A DNA stretch of 7,105 bases, taken from contig JAHFGE010000077.1 in NCBI GenBank assembly GCA_023247575.1, forward strand, positions 1 to 7,105, given 5' to 3'. This DNA is from Candidatus Omnitrophota bacterium. Lineage in GTDB: Bacteria > Omnitrophota > Gorgyraeia > Zapsychrales > Fredricksoniimonadaceae. The translations under genes and the position numbers were made by a program. Shown piece by piece: positions 1-5,394 of this stretch; position 1 is the stretch's first letter, and every line of letters starts with the position of its first letter. Under the pieces are notes generated by a model. The model saw only the letters and a program-made list of their open reading frames with translations. It had not been told where the DNA came from and made no database searches.

Positions 1-758
1 AGACGGAAGTTGAATACGAGGCTTTATTGTGGCTGGCCCAATATTATTTAAAAAGCGCAGACTATGCTCAAGCTATGGATTTTTATCAACAGATTGCTGA
101 CCGTTTTTCTGACCATGGTGGTATCGATGAGGTTCATTATGAAATGGGGCAGGCCTATGAAATTCAGAGAGCGTATGATCAAGCCTTGGTTCAATATAAA
201 AAAATCTCTCCTCAGGATGGGGAGCTTGATGCAAAAGTAAAATTGGCCATTGCCGGGATTTTTGCCAAGGAATTCGATATGATCAAGGCCGCGCAAGCCT
301 ATGAAAGTATTGCGGCGACGTCTCCGGAATTAGGCCGGGAAGCCTATTTAAGATTGGCCCAGCTTTATCGCAATAATCAAAGTTATGAGAAAGAAATAGA
401 ATGCTATCAAAAAGCTTTGCAATTACCGGCTACGAAAGACCAGGTCAATAATCCGGAATTATTGTTTGACATCGCTGATACCTATGATGTTATGGAACGT
501 TGGGATAATGCGGTGGGAAATTATTTAAAAATCCCTGCCCAATATCCTCATCAGTTAGATTGGGTCGTGAAAGCTTATTTAAGAGTGGCTAAGATTTTTG
601 AAGACCGTAAAGACTGGGGCGGGGCTCGCGTTACTTATCAGAAAATCATTCAACTGAACAGGGAAGAGTCCAAATTTGCGCAAGAACGATTGGACGTTAT
701 TAATGGTTCGACTCGACCCGCCAAAGGCGGGTCTCGCTCACCACTTACGGAACAGTAG
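1..758 (+). CDS. Tetratricopeptide-repeat (TPR) protein, 5' end outside the window
   Basis: The reading frame is open to the left edge (in frame from position 3, where it reads TEVEYEALLWLAQYYL), so this is the C-terminal part, about 250 residues, of a longer protein; the Leu codon TTG at 27 is not a convincing start. It is a chain of helical TPR-like repeats with recurring patterns such as AxxxYxxIAxxxP, EAYLRLAQLYRNNQ and AKIFEDRKDWGGARVTYQKII. TPR arrays act as protein-binding scaffolds, often periplasmic or outer-membrane associated in this setting (compare CpoB/YbgF beside the Tol genes or PilF/BamD-like proteins). No partner can be named from the sequence. The natural TPR pattern ends near QERLDVIN; the last 17 residues (GSTRPAKGGSRSPLTEQ) are encoded by a palindromic repeat element and are probably an acquired tail. 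The next gene starts 111 bases downstream. Confidence 0.85.
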   Translation, partial: TEVEYEALLWLAQYYLKSADYAQAMDFYQQIADRFSDHGGIDEVHYEMGQAYEIQRAYDQALVQYKKISPQDGELDAKVKLAIAGIFAKEFDMIKAAQAYESIAATSPELGREAYLRLAQLYRNNQSYEKEIECYQKALQLPATKDQVNNPELLFDIADTYDVMERWDNAVGNYLKIPAQYPHQLDWVVKAYLRVAKIFEDRKDWGGARVTYQKIIQLNREESKFAQERLDVINGSTRPAKGGSRSPLTEQ

Positions 759-850
759 AATAACCCTGCCTCGCACCGAGTGCCTTTATCAAACTGCTCG
801 GCACGAGGTGAGCGAACGACGAGCTTTAGCGAGGAGTGAGTCGAAGGGTT
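705..850. repeat. Repeat element A: multi-arm palindromic element at the TPR-gene end
   Basis: About 145 bases with nested inverted repeats. The outer arms are ttcgactc (707-714) and gagtcgaa (838-845). A perfect 8-bp hairpin with a 3-base loop lies at 715-733 (gacccgcc/ggcgggtc). The 9-base arms tcgctcacc (734-742) and ggtgagcga (807-815) pair. A 12-bp hairpin with two mismatches pairs 769-780 with 797-808. The element supplies the last 17 codons and the stop of the TPR gene and runs to within about 6 bases of the exbB ribosome binding site. There is no T-run after a stem, so it is not an obvious intrinsic terminator, although the structured RNA could still affect expression or stability. 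The outer edges are approximate. It shares ttcgactc and ggtgag with element B. Confidence 0.75.
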
Positions 851-869
851 CTACCGGAGGGAACAAAAA

Positions 870-1526
870 ATGATAGTCGTTGTTTTTAACTTATGGCAAT
901 TGATTTTAAAGGGCGGCCCTTTGATGTGGCCTATCCTTCTCTTGTCGGTGGCGGCCTTGGGCGTGGCAGCTGAAAAAATAGTTTATTTATCAAAGGCTCA
1001 GAAGCTGTTAAAGGCCCATCAGACTCATCTGATGCGTTCTTTGCAGCAAGATAGTATTAAACATACAGTGAGTTTATGTGAATCTTATGACAGTTCGTTT
1101 AGCCGTATTTTTAAAGCAGCGTTGTTAAAGTTCGGGAATTCCGCAGAAGTCATTAAAGCAGGCATGGAAGAAATATTTGTTTATGAGGTGCGTAGATTTC
1201 AAGAACGCATGAATATTTTAGCTTTTGCCATCAATGCGTCCGTATTAATGGGATTATTGGGAACTGTGGTGGGTTTAACTGTTGTTTTTCATTCGGCTCA
1301 GATTCGTTCCAATCTTCTTAACCCGTTAAGTATAGGGGATATGGCCCAGGGTATATGGCAGGCCTTGTTTACGACTGTAGCCGGCCTTATGGTCTGTGTT
1401 TTAAGTTTTTCCGCCTATAGCTTTTGTATGTCGAGGATCAATGATATCACTGCCGATTTACAAATGGCCATGGCCAAAACGGTTCATATCCTGGTACAAT
1501 TGGCTGAATTAAATGATGCCGTATAA
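870..1526 (+). CDS. exbB: ExbB/TolQ/MotA-family inner-membrane protein with Gln in place of the key Glu
   Basis: The 218 residues fit an ExbB/TolQ-type protein, which forms the pentameric inner-membrane ring of a proton-driven motor around ExbD/TolR. Three membrane segments are visible: about 17-38, 117-141 and 161-185. TM2 carries the family motif GLLGTVVGL (128-136), so the channel threonine (Thr148 in E. coli ExbB) is present as Thr132. TM3 reads GIWQALFTTVAGL (161-173); aligned with the usual GIAEALxxTAxGL it keeps the second threonine (Thr169, matching Thr181) but has Gln164 where E. coli ExbB has the essential Glu176. The usual IP after TM3 is also changed (VLSFSAY). The start is set by GGAGGG at 856-861, 8 bases before the ATG. 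It overlaps exbD by 14 bases. Family assignment is firm; whether it conducts protons is doubtful. Confidence 0.9.
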   Translation: MIVVVFNLWQLILKGGPLMWPILLLSVAALGVAAEKIVYLSKAQKLLKAHQTHLMRSLQQDSIKHTVSLCESYDSSFSRIFKAALLKFGNSAEVIKAGMEEIFVYEVRRFQERMNILAFAINASVLMGLLGTVVGLTVVFHSAQIRSNLLNPLSIGDMAQGIWQALFTTVAGLMVCVLSFSAYSFCMSRINDITADLQMAMAKTVHILVQLAELNDAV

Positions 1527-1911
1527 CAAAGAATTTATGAAGCCTTTTCATCCCATTTTAGCCGTTGCCTTCCTTAACTTATTTTTATTGCTATTTTTAT
1601 TGCTTATTTTTTGCTCGTCGTTAGCTAAGCCTGCCGGTTTTGAAATACGCATGCCCCGCGCCGTAATCTCGGAAGGGTTGGAAAATAATCAGGCCATCAC
1701 GATCACGTCAGAGAATGTCTTATATTTTAACGGAAAAGTAGTAACTTTAAATGAGCTAAAAAAAGATTTATCTAAGGCTGTTTTTAAACCACAGAATATT
1801 TTTATTCACGCTCATCGGCATTCTTCGATGGGGAGGATTATGGATGTTTGGGACTTATGCCGGGCCTTGGGCAGCAGCCATGTTCACATTGTAGCCGGTG
1901 AGGAAAACTAG
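1513..1911 (+). CDS. exbD: ExbD/TolR-family protein with Asn in place of the conserved membrane Asp
   Basis: At 132 residues it has the usual ExbD/TolR layout: short cytoplasmic N-terminus, one membrane helix (about 15-34), then a small periplasmic domain. The helix reads AFLNLFLLLFLLL where the family has PxxDVxxVLLIxF, so Asn22 stands in the place of the invariant Asp (Asp25 in E. coli ExbD, Asp23 in TolR). The linker KPAGFEIRMPRA matches the usual VxLPxA segment. The periplasmic part (about 55-132) shows the ExbD pattern ITITSENVLYFNG ... ELKKDL ... IFIHAHR ... MDVWDLCRALG ... VHIVAGEE. The gene overlaps exbB by 14 bases, so translation is probably coupled. The ATG at 1537 is an alternative start that would remove 8 residues; neither start has a strong ribosome site. 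It would normally work with the preceding ExbB-like protein. Confidence 0.87.
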   Translation: MMPYNKEFMKPFHPILAVAFLNLFLLLFLLLIFCSSLAKPAGFEIRMPRAVISEGLENNQAITITSENVLYFNGKVVTLNELKKDLSKAVFKPQNIFIHAHRHSSMGRIMDVWDLCRALGSSHVHIVAGEEN

Positions 1912-1941
1912 ACGTTATCTGTGTTAGAACCCTAAAGGCTT

Positions 1942-2256
1942 ATGCGTTATTTTTTGATTTCCATTTTATTACATGTGATGGTTATCAGTTTTTGCTGGGT
2001 AGGGTTTTCTGTGCCAATAGGCCGAGACCAGAATTCATTTACCTATTTGGGGACATTGTCGACTATAGGGCAAACCCCCAGTAGGGGCGTATTGTGCTTC
2101 GACTCTTCTCAGCATGGTTCGAAGCATGGTGAGTGCGCCGAACCACAATACGCCCCTACCAAAGATTTTGGCACTGTTGAAGAATCCGCTGCTTATTTTA
2201 CACCATGGCTGAAGATGAGGGAGGTGGGGAAACCACATGTTCATCTGGGACTTTAG
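1942..2256 (+). CDS. Small protein with TonB-like membrane anchor, carrying an in-frame repeat
   Basis: This 104-residue protein is not a full TonB. The N-terminus, MRYFLISILLHVMVISFCW, is a single membrane anchor with Ser7 and His11 spaced exactly as Ser16 and His20 in the E. coli TonB anchor, the face that contacts ExbB/ExbD. It directly follows exbD, where a TonB/TolA partner would be expected. There is no proline-rich spacer and no C-terminal TonB fold. Residues 47-73 are encoded by palindromic repeat element B, and removing them joins LGTLSTIGQTP to KDFGTVEESAAYF. The native part is therefore only about 77 residues. The start has a short AAAGG 3 bases upstream, which is weak. It overlaps the next gene by 20 bases. 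It may be an anchor or adaptor for the Exb-like complex, or a decayed relic. The CDS is likely; its role is inferred. Confidence 0.6.
   Translation: MRYFLISILLHVMVISFCWVGFSVPIGRDQNSFTYLGTLSTIGQTPSRGVLCFDSSQHGSKHGECAEPQYAPTKDFGTVEESAAYFTPWLKMREVGKPHVHLGL
2081..2159. repeat. Repeat element B: nested palindrome inside the TonB-like gene
   Basis: Perfect 16-base inverted arms gtaggggcgtattgtg (2081-2096) and cacaatacgcccctac (2144-2159) enclose 47 bases. Past one mismatch the pairing continues (ttcg 2098-2101 with cgaa 2139-2142). The inner part has its own hairpin: ctcagcatg (2108-2116) with catggtgag (2125-2133), one mismatch, loop gttcgaag. If the inner 47 bases are taken out, the two arms abut as a perfect 32-base palindrome, suggesting an older palindromic repeat invaded by a second one. 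The inner part shares ttcgactc and ggtgag with element A. The host gene reads through without a stop, encoding residues 47-73. Similar in-ORF palindromes are known as Rickettsia palindromic elements; that is an analogy only. Confidence 0.8.
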
Positions 2257-2461
2257 TGCCATTTTCGCTGTCATTTTAATTTTTGGTGTTGGGATTGTCT
2301 TAACCTTATGGATCATTTATACTTTAAATAGGCAGCGGCAGCAAAGTGGTGAGGTCATTGCGGATTTTCTTCGGCATTGCCATTATTGTAGTTATATATA
2401 TTTAGATTATCGAAAGCGTGTTCCTTGCCGCTGTCCAAGGTGCAAGAGCTATCATGATTAA
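2237..2461 (+). CDS. Membrane-anchored zinc-ribbon protein, unknown function
   Basis: A 74-residue protein with one hydrophobic helix near the N-terminus (about 7-30, IFAVILIFGVGIVLTLWIIY), a short basic linker (NRQRQQ), then a cysteine-rich tail. Cys48 and Cys51 (CHYC) pair with Cys66 and Cys69 (CPRC) as a likely zinc ribbon, and Cys64 is an additional cysteine. The basic residues after the helix suggest that the ribbon faces the cytoplasm. GAGGTGGGG at 2221-2229 gives a good ribosome site 7 bases before the ATG. It overlaps the TonB-like gene by 20 bases and the pilin-like gene by 8 bases, so it is a real member of the operon. I do not recognise a named family. It could recruit or regulate cytoplasmic parts of the neighbouring motor or pilus platform, but that is inference. 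Confidence 0.72.
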   Translation: MFIWDFSAIFAVILIFGVGIVLTLWIIYTLNRQRQQSGEVIADFLRHCHYCSYIYLDYRKRVPCRCPRCKSYHD

Positions 2462-2750
2462 ATATAAAGATAAATCGGGGGTATTACTGGTAGTCGTTTT
2501 GATCATTGTTATGGTCATGATGGTCTTGAGTGTAACTATTGTTTCCCAAAGTATGAGCCAGAGCAGAGGCAGCAGGTATCAGGCTGATCAAATCGTGGCC
2601 GAACAGTGGGCCAAGGGTGTATTTTGGCAGCAGTATAGTGCCGGCAATTTTTCCGCTACTACTCAACAATTCAACCTTAATAACCATACATATACCTGTA
2701 CCACTAATCCTAATAGCCTACCTCAAGTTACCGTCAGTTGTTCCTATTAA
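2454..2750 (+). CDS. Small type IV pilin-like (PilX/pseudopilin-type) protein
   Basis: 98 residues from the ATG at 2454, which overlaps the previous stop by 8 bases and has AAGGTG about 10 bases upstream. The frame is open to 2418, but an earlier start would lie deep in the zinc-ribbon gene. A short basic leader, MIKYKDKSG, precedes a long hydrophobic helix (about 10-31, VLLVVVLIIVMVMMVLSVTIV), as in prepilins cleaved after Gly; the following SQSMSQSRGSRYQADQIVAEQWAKG continues as an amphipathic helix as in PilX-type N-termini. The usual Glu5 of the mature pilin is absent; some minor pseudopilins (GspK) lack it too. The globular part is tiny (about 45 residues) and ends with Cys82 and Cys96, which could form the C-terminal disulfide loop seen in pilins. 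Probably a minor subunit or initiator of the pilus/pseudopilus; moderately sure. Confidence 0.65.
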   Translation: MIKYKDKSGVLLVVVLIIVMVMMVLSVTIVSQSMSQSRGSRYQADQIVAEQWAKGVFWQQYSAGNFSATTQQFNLNNHTYTCTTNPNSLPQVTVSCSY

Positions 2751-2765
2751 TTTTTTTATATTATA

Positions 2766-2794
2766 TTGACAAGGCCTAGAGGCTATAGTCTAAT
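2766..2794 (+). promoter_or_regulatory. Sigma-70-like promoter for the pilM-pilN gene
   Basis: A perfect -35 box TTGACA (2766-2771) is followed, with the optimal 17-base spacer, by TCTAAT (2789-2794), five of six matches to TATAAT. The stretch just upstream (2748-2765) is almost purely A/T, like an UP element. Transcription would start near 2801, only a few bases before the ATG at 2805, giving a nearly leaderless mRNA. This agrees with the lack of a Shine-Dalgarno sequence there. The box also explains the TTG at 2766, which is better read as part of the -35 than as a start codon. Confidence 0.55.
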
Positions 2795-2804
2795 AAAAAC
2801 TACT

Positions 2805-4289
2805 ATGTTGGAATCTGTGAAGATAGGTCTTTTTTTAAACGATGACAAAGTTACTTTGGTGGAATCAGATCATAATAAGCCGCAAAAAATTGTTTCTGCC
2901 ACGGTAACATCTTCGACAGACACCCCCTTTCCTTCCGATCTTAGCGAAGAAATACCATTCGTTGCCCTTTTACAGAAGCTATTGAGAGATAATAAGATTA
3001 ACCCTGGCCCTGCCGGTATATCCATTCCTGCCAAAGAAGTGCTTTTGCGTACTTTTGTACTTCCCTGGATGTCTTCGACTGAAGCCAATCAGGCCATTGC
3101 TTTTGAAGCTAAAAAATATGTGCCATTTGATCTAAGCGATTTAAGTTACACGTATCATTCTATGACATGGGTAGAGAATAACAGAAAATTACTGTGGGTT
3201 ATTTTTTATGCAATCCGCAAACAAACATTGGAAAAATACGATCGCCTTTTAAAGCAAATCGGCTGCAAACCTACCCTTTATGAGCCGTCACCAGTGAGCT
3301 TAGCCAAAGAGCTTATTATTAAAAAGCATTTACGATTGAGTCAAAAAACCATTGCGGTCATCCATGTCCATGAGCAGTATGGACAGATCATTTTTTATGA
3401 AAAGGGGATTGCTTACTTTTTACGTGAGTTTACTTTACCCTTATCTACGGGGAATAAACCTCAGTCAATCGATACCTATCTTGTGAATGAAGCCAGTAAG
3501 TCGTTTGATTATTACAGTAGACAATTTTCGAAACAAAAGGCAGAAGAAGTGTTATTGTTTTTAACTACCCCCGATCGAAAATTAGCAGCTATTTTAGCGC
3601 AAGAGTTATCTGTCAAAGTTAAGATGGTTGAGCCCATCACGATGGTGGGGTCCCAGAGATTGACCGGATTAGACTCCTTTTATGCTTGCGGCGTGTCTCT
3701 AAAAAATTCTCCTTTGCGCTCAGTGTCATTTAATTTTTTAAAGGATAAGTCTTTTGAGTCTGCTTCGTTGGTATCCTGGAATATTGTTGAACTAGTGCCC
3801 GCCCTAAAAACCGCTGTCATTTCCATCCTGGTTTTGGCGGTGATTTTTATGGGTGGCCAATGGCAATTAAAAGGCAATGAAAAACAACTCCATAGTTTAT
3901 TTTTAAATCAGGGGGCATTGGCTTCTGTCCCTGTTGATCAAATACAGGCACAAATGGGGCAGAATCAAGTAAAACTTGATGAATATAAAAAAATACCCGT
4001 TCGCACTCACTTGACTCCTTCATTAATCCGCATCACTAGGGCTTTGCCTTCCGGTGTTTGGTTAAAGGCTCTGAGAATTCACTATAATTCTGCCGGACAA
4101 ATTGTTTTAAATTTAGACGGCTATGTGTCTTCTCAGGATTTCAATGCTCAGGTAAAAATAGTTAATGAAGTGTTATCAAATTTAAAGGTCGATAAAGTTT
4201 TATCTTTAAGCAATTTACAAATAACAATGACACAAAAAGAAATAGTCAATAACCATGCGGTCCTTTATTTTAGAATGGAGAGTTCTTAA
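2805..4289 (+). CDS. pilM: PilM-PilN fusion (GspL-like) inner-membrane platform protein
   Basis: 494 residues from ATG 2805; the in-frame TTG at 2766 overlaps a promoter box and adds no conserved residues. Residues 1 to about 310 form a PilM-type actin-like domain with the diagnostic GISIPAKEVLLRTFVLP (71-87) and EAKKYVPFDLSDLSYTYH (101-118). Then comes NFLKDK (310-315, where separate PilN has INLLP), a membrane helix (about 336-351, AVISILVLAVIFMGG), a coiled linker, and a periplasmic ferredoxin-like PilN domain (about 404-494; LPSGVWLKALRIHY, LDGYVSSQDFNAQVKIVNEVL). Cytoplasmic actin-like domain, one helix and periplasmic fold is the layout of GspL, so it replaces two pilus proteins with one. 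The nucleotide-binding loops are degenerate: GLFLNDDKVTLVE lacks the usual DxGxxxxK pattern and the second loop reads AVIHVHEQYGQ. It probably docks the ATPase and PilO rather than hydrolysing ATP. Confidence 0.88.
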   Translation: MLESVKIGLFLNDDKVTLVESDHNKPQKIVSATVTSSTDTPFPSDLSEEIPFVALLQKLLRDNKINPGPAGISIPAKEVLLRTFVLPWMSSTEANQAIAFEAKKYVPFDLSDLSYTYHSMTWVENNRKLLWVIFYAIRKQTLEKYDRLLKQIGCKPTLYEPSPVSLAKELIIKKHLRLSQKTIAVIHVHEQYGQIIFYEKGIAYFLREFTLPLSTGNKPQSIDTYLVNEASKSFDYYSRQFSKQKAEEVLLFLTTPDRKLAAILAQELSVKVKMVEPITMVGSQRLTGLDSFYACGVSLKNSPLRSVSFNFLKDKSFESASLVSWNIVELVPALKTAVISILVLAVIFMGGQWQLKGNEKQLHSLFLNQGALASVPVDQIQAQMGQNQVKLDEYKKIPVRTHLTPSLIRITRALPSGVWLKALRIHYNSAGQIVLNLDGYVSSQDFNAQVKIVNEVLSNLKVDKVLSLSNLQITMTQKEIVNNHAVLYFRMESS

Positions 4290-4290
4290 A

Positions 4291-4436
4291 CTTTATCCGC
4301 CTTCGCAGAAGACCACGGGCTTGCCCGTAGATGAATGCGGGTTTAGTGCTTCGGCGGATAACCCTGCGAAGCTGTAACGTGAAAACATTACAGCGAAGCA
4401 GGGTATAACAGAAAGGTACCACGGGCTTGCCCGTGG
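4291..4436. repeat. Repeat element C: palindromic block between pilM-pilN and pilO
   Basis: It fills nearly all of the 153-base gap between the two genes. Arms ttatccgcc (4293-4301) and ggcggataa (4353-4361) enclose a first copy of ccacgggcttgcccgtag (4313-4330). A hairpin follows: 17-base arms 4361-4377 and 4388-4404, identical in complement except a central GAA triplet that faces GAA. Then comes a perfect 18-base palindrome ccacgggcttgcccgtgg (4419-4436), a second copy of the first with one difference. The last palindrome ends 6 bases before the pilO ATG, so it would sequester the start region. No T-run follows the stems. The string ataaccctgc also occurs in element A (near 760-769). No transposase; a non-autonomous or REP-like element. 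Confidence 0.78.
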
Positions 4437-4442
4437 GGCTCC

Positions 4443-4997
4443 ATGTCTGACTTGTTGAAATTAAGTTTGTTTGGAGTGGATTTAGGTCAATGGCTGGCTC
4501 CATTAGCCGGTAAAAAAAGTGTTTTATTGATGGGGGCAGTTGTGGTTGCCGCTTCAATAGTAGCTATGGTTTTATTCAAATCCAATACTGATCAGTTGGC
4601 CCGTTATCGTCATCAGATTCAACAGGCTCATTCTAAAATAAATTTGATTAATCAGTACAAGACTTCTACACAAGAGTTACAACAATGGACACCTGTTTCA
4701 TCTCAACCACCGCTACCTAGTGAAATGTTCGTTAACCAGTTGATAGATTACGCAACGCAAAATCATATTGATGTCACTAATTTTCTTCCAAAACCGACGG
4801 AAAATAAAAATTTTTACGATACAGCGTCTGTGAGTTTAAGCGTTCATGCCAACAATTTTAAAAATTTAATTGCCTTTATGCATACAGTGGAAGTATCCCC
4901 GTATTTTTTTAGAATAGAATCTTGGGCAGGGGAATCCCATGGTTCTGATACCGTCGATTGCAAAATGGATATTAATTACATTCAGGTTAAAATATGA
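4443..4997 (+). CDS. pilO: PilO-like (GspM-like) alignment complex protein
   Basis: 184 residues with the PilO layout: a cytoplasmic N-terminus, one membrane helix (about 25-45, SVLLMGAVVVAASIVAMVLF), a coiled-coil stretch (about 48-82, QLARYRHQIQQAHSKINLINQYK) and a periplasmic ferredoxin-like domain (about 92-184, with VNQLIDYATQNHIDVTNFLP, VSLSVHANNFKNLIAFMHTVE and a final strand MDINYIQVKI). PilO pairs with PilN in the inner membrane and links the ATPase platform to PilP and the secretin. Primary sequence is weakly conserved in this family, so the call rests on layout and on its position between pilM-pilN and pilP. The start follows repeat element C directly, with only a weak GGGG 4 bases upstream, so its translation may be tuned by the hairpin. 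It overlaps pilP by ATGA. Confidence 0.83.
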   Translation: MSDLLKLSLFGVDLGQWLAPLAGKKSVLLMGAVVVAASIVAMVLFKSNTDQLARYRHQIQQAHSKINLINQYKTSTQELQQWTPVSSQPPLPSEMFVNQLIDYATQNHIDVTNFLPKPTENKNFYDTASVSLSVHANNFKNLIAFMHTVEVSPYFFRIESWAGESHGSDTVDCKMDINYIQVKI

Positions 4998-5377
4998 TAC
5001 GTTTTTTATTGATCATTTTTGCAGGATTTTTAATAGTTACGCTGGCCATGGCCCAGCAAAAAGAAACTCCTGTTAGAAATCCTTTTGCATCACCTTTTAA
5101 GCCAGTGACAACAATTAAAAAGCCTCTTCGGATTCCGGTCGTGGTGCGCCAGATGACTCCAACACCCAAACCACCGTCACCCATAGATGTAAAAACTTTA
5201 GGTTTGAAACTCAACGGTGTGGTTTGGGGCACTGGGCGGCCGCAGGCCATCATTAATGACCAGGTCGTGGAGGTGGGTGATACTATTGGCGAAGCAAAGG
5301 TGATCGCTATTGGTGTGCAAGGGGTGGGGCTTCAATACAAAGGTCAAACATTGACTTTGAAACGAGAGGGAATATAA
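4994..5377 (+). CDS. pilP: PilP-like (GspC HR-domain-like) periplasmic protein
   Basis: 127 residues. The N-terminus MIRFLLIIFAGFLIVTLAMA is a signal peptide with a likely cut after AMA (20); there is no cysteine in the protein, so it is not a lipoprotein like Pseudomonas PilP, and the hydrophobic stretch might instead stay as an anchor as in GspC. A short RNPF motif (28-31) and a proline-rich linker (about 43-64) precede the PilP/GspC homology domain (about 67-125) with LKLNGVVWGTGRPQAIIND (71-89), VVEVGDTIGEAKVIAI (91-106) and GLQYKGQTLTL. This domain binds the N-domain of the secretin and connects it to the PilN/PilO complex. The ATGA overlap with pilO indicates coupled translation. Confidence 0.88.
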   Translation: MIRFLLIIFAGFLIVTLAMAQQKETPVRNPFASPFKPVTTIKKPLRIPVVVRQMTPTPKPPSPIDVKTLGLKLNGVVWGTGRPQAIINDQVVEVGDTIGEAKVIAIGVQGVGLQYKGQTLTLKREGI

Positions 5378-5394
5378 ATAGCGGGGAGAAAACC

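Noticed and set aside
676..873. 65-codon open frame on the plus strand across the TPR gene end and repeat A
   Set aside because: It lies in another frame of the TPR gene and then in the palindromic element; it has no ribosome site and no recognisable protein pattern.
2035..2316. 93-codon open frame on the minus strand
   Set aside because: It runs antisense through the TonB-like gene and repeat B; the palindromic sequence keeps both strands open, and the product shows no domain.
2766..2804. TTG at 2766 as the start of the PilM-PilN protein
   Set aside because: The 13 added residues match nothing in PilM, whose conserved first strand begins just after the ATG at 2805, and the TTG is part of a perfect -35 box.
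4361..4404. Hairpin in repeat C as an intrinsic terminator after pilM-pilN
   Set aside because: The stem is strong but no run of T follows (the next bases are ataacagaaagg), and pilO downstream belongs to the same machine.
4270..4557. 95-codon open frame on the minus strand covering the gap before pilO
   Set aside because: It is made mostly of repeat C and the antisense of pilO, with no ribosome site and low-complexity basic composition.
5351..5378. Promoter-like TTGACT, 16 bases, TATAAA before the secretin gene
   Set aside because: The boxes are good, but -35 lies in pilP coding sequence and transcription would start near 5385, inside the GGGGAG ribosome site. A chance match is likely.
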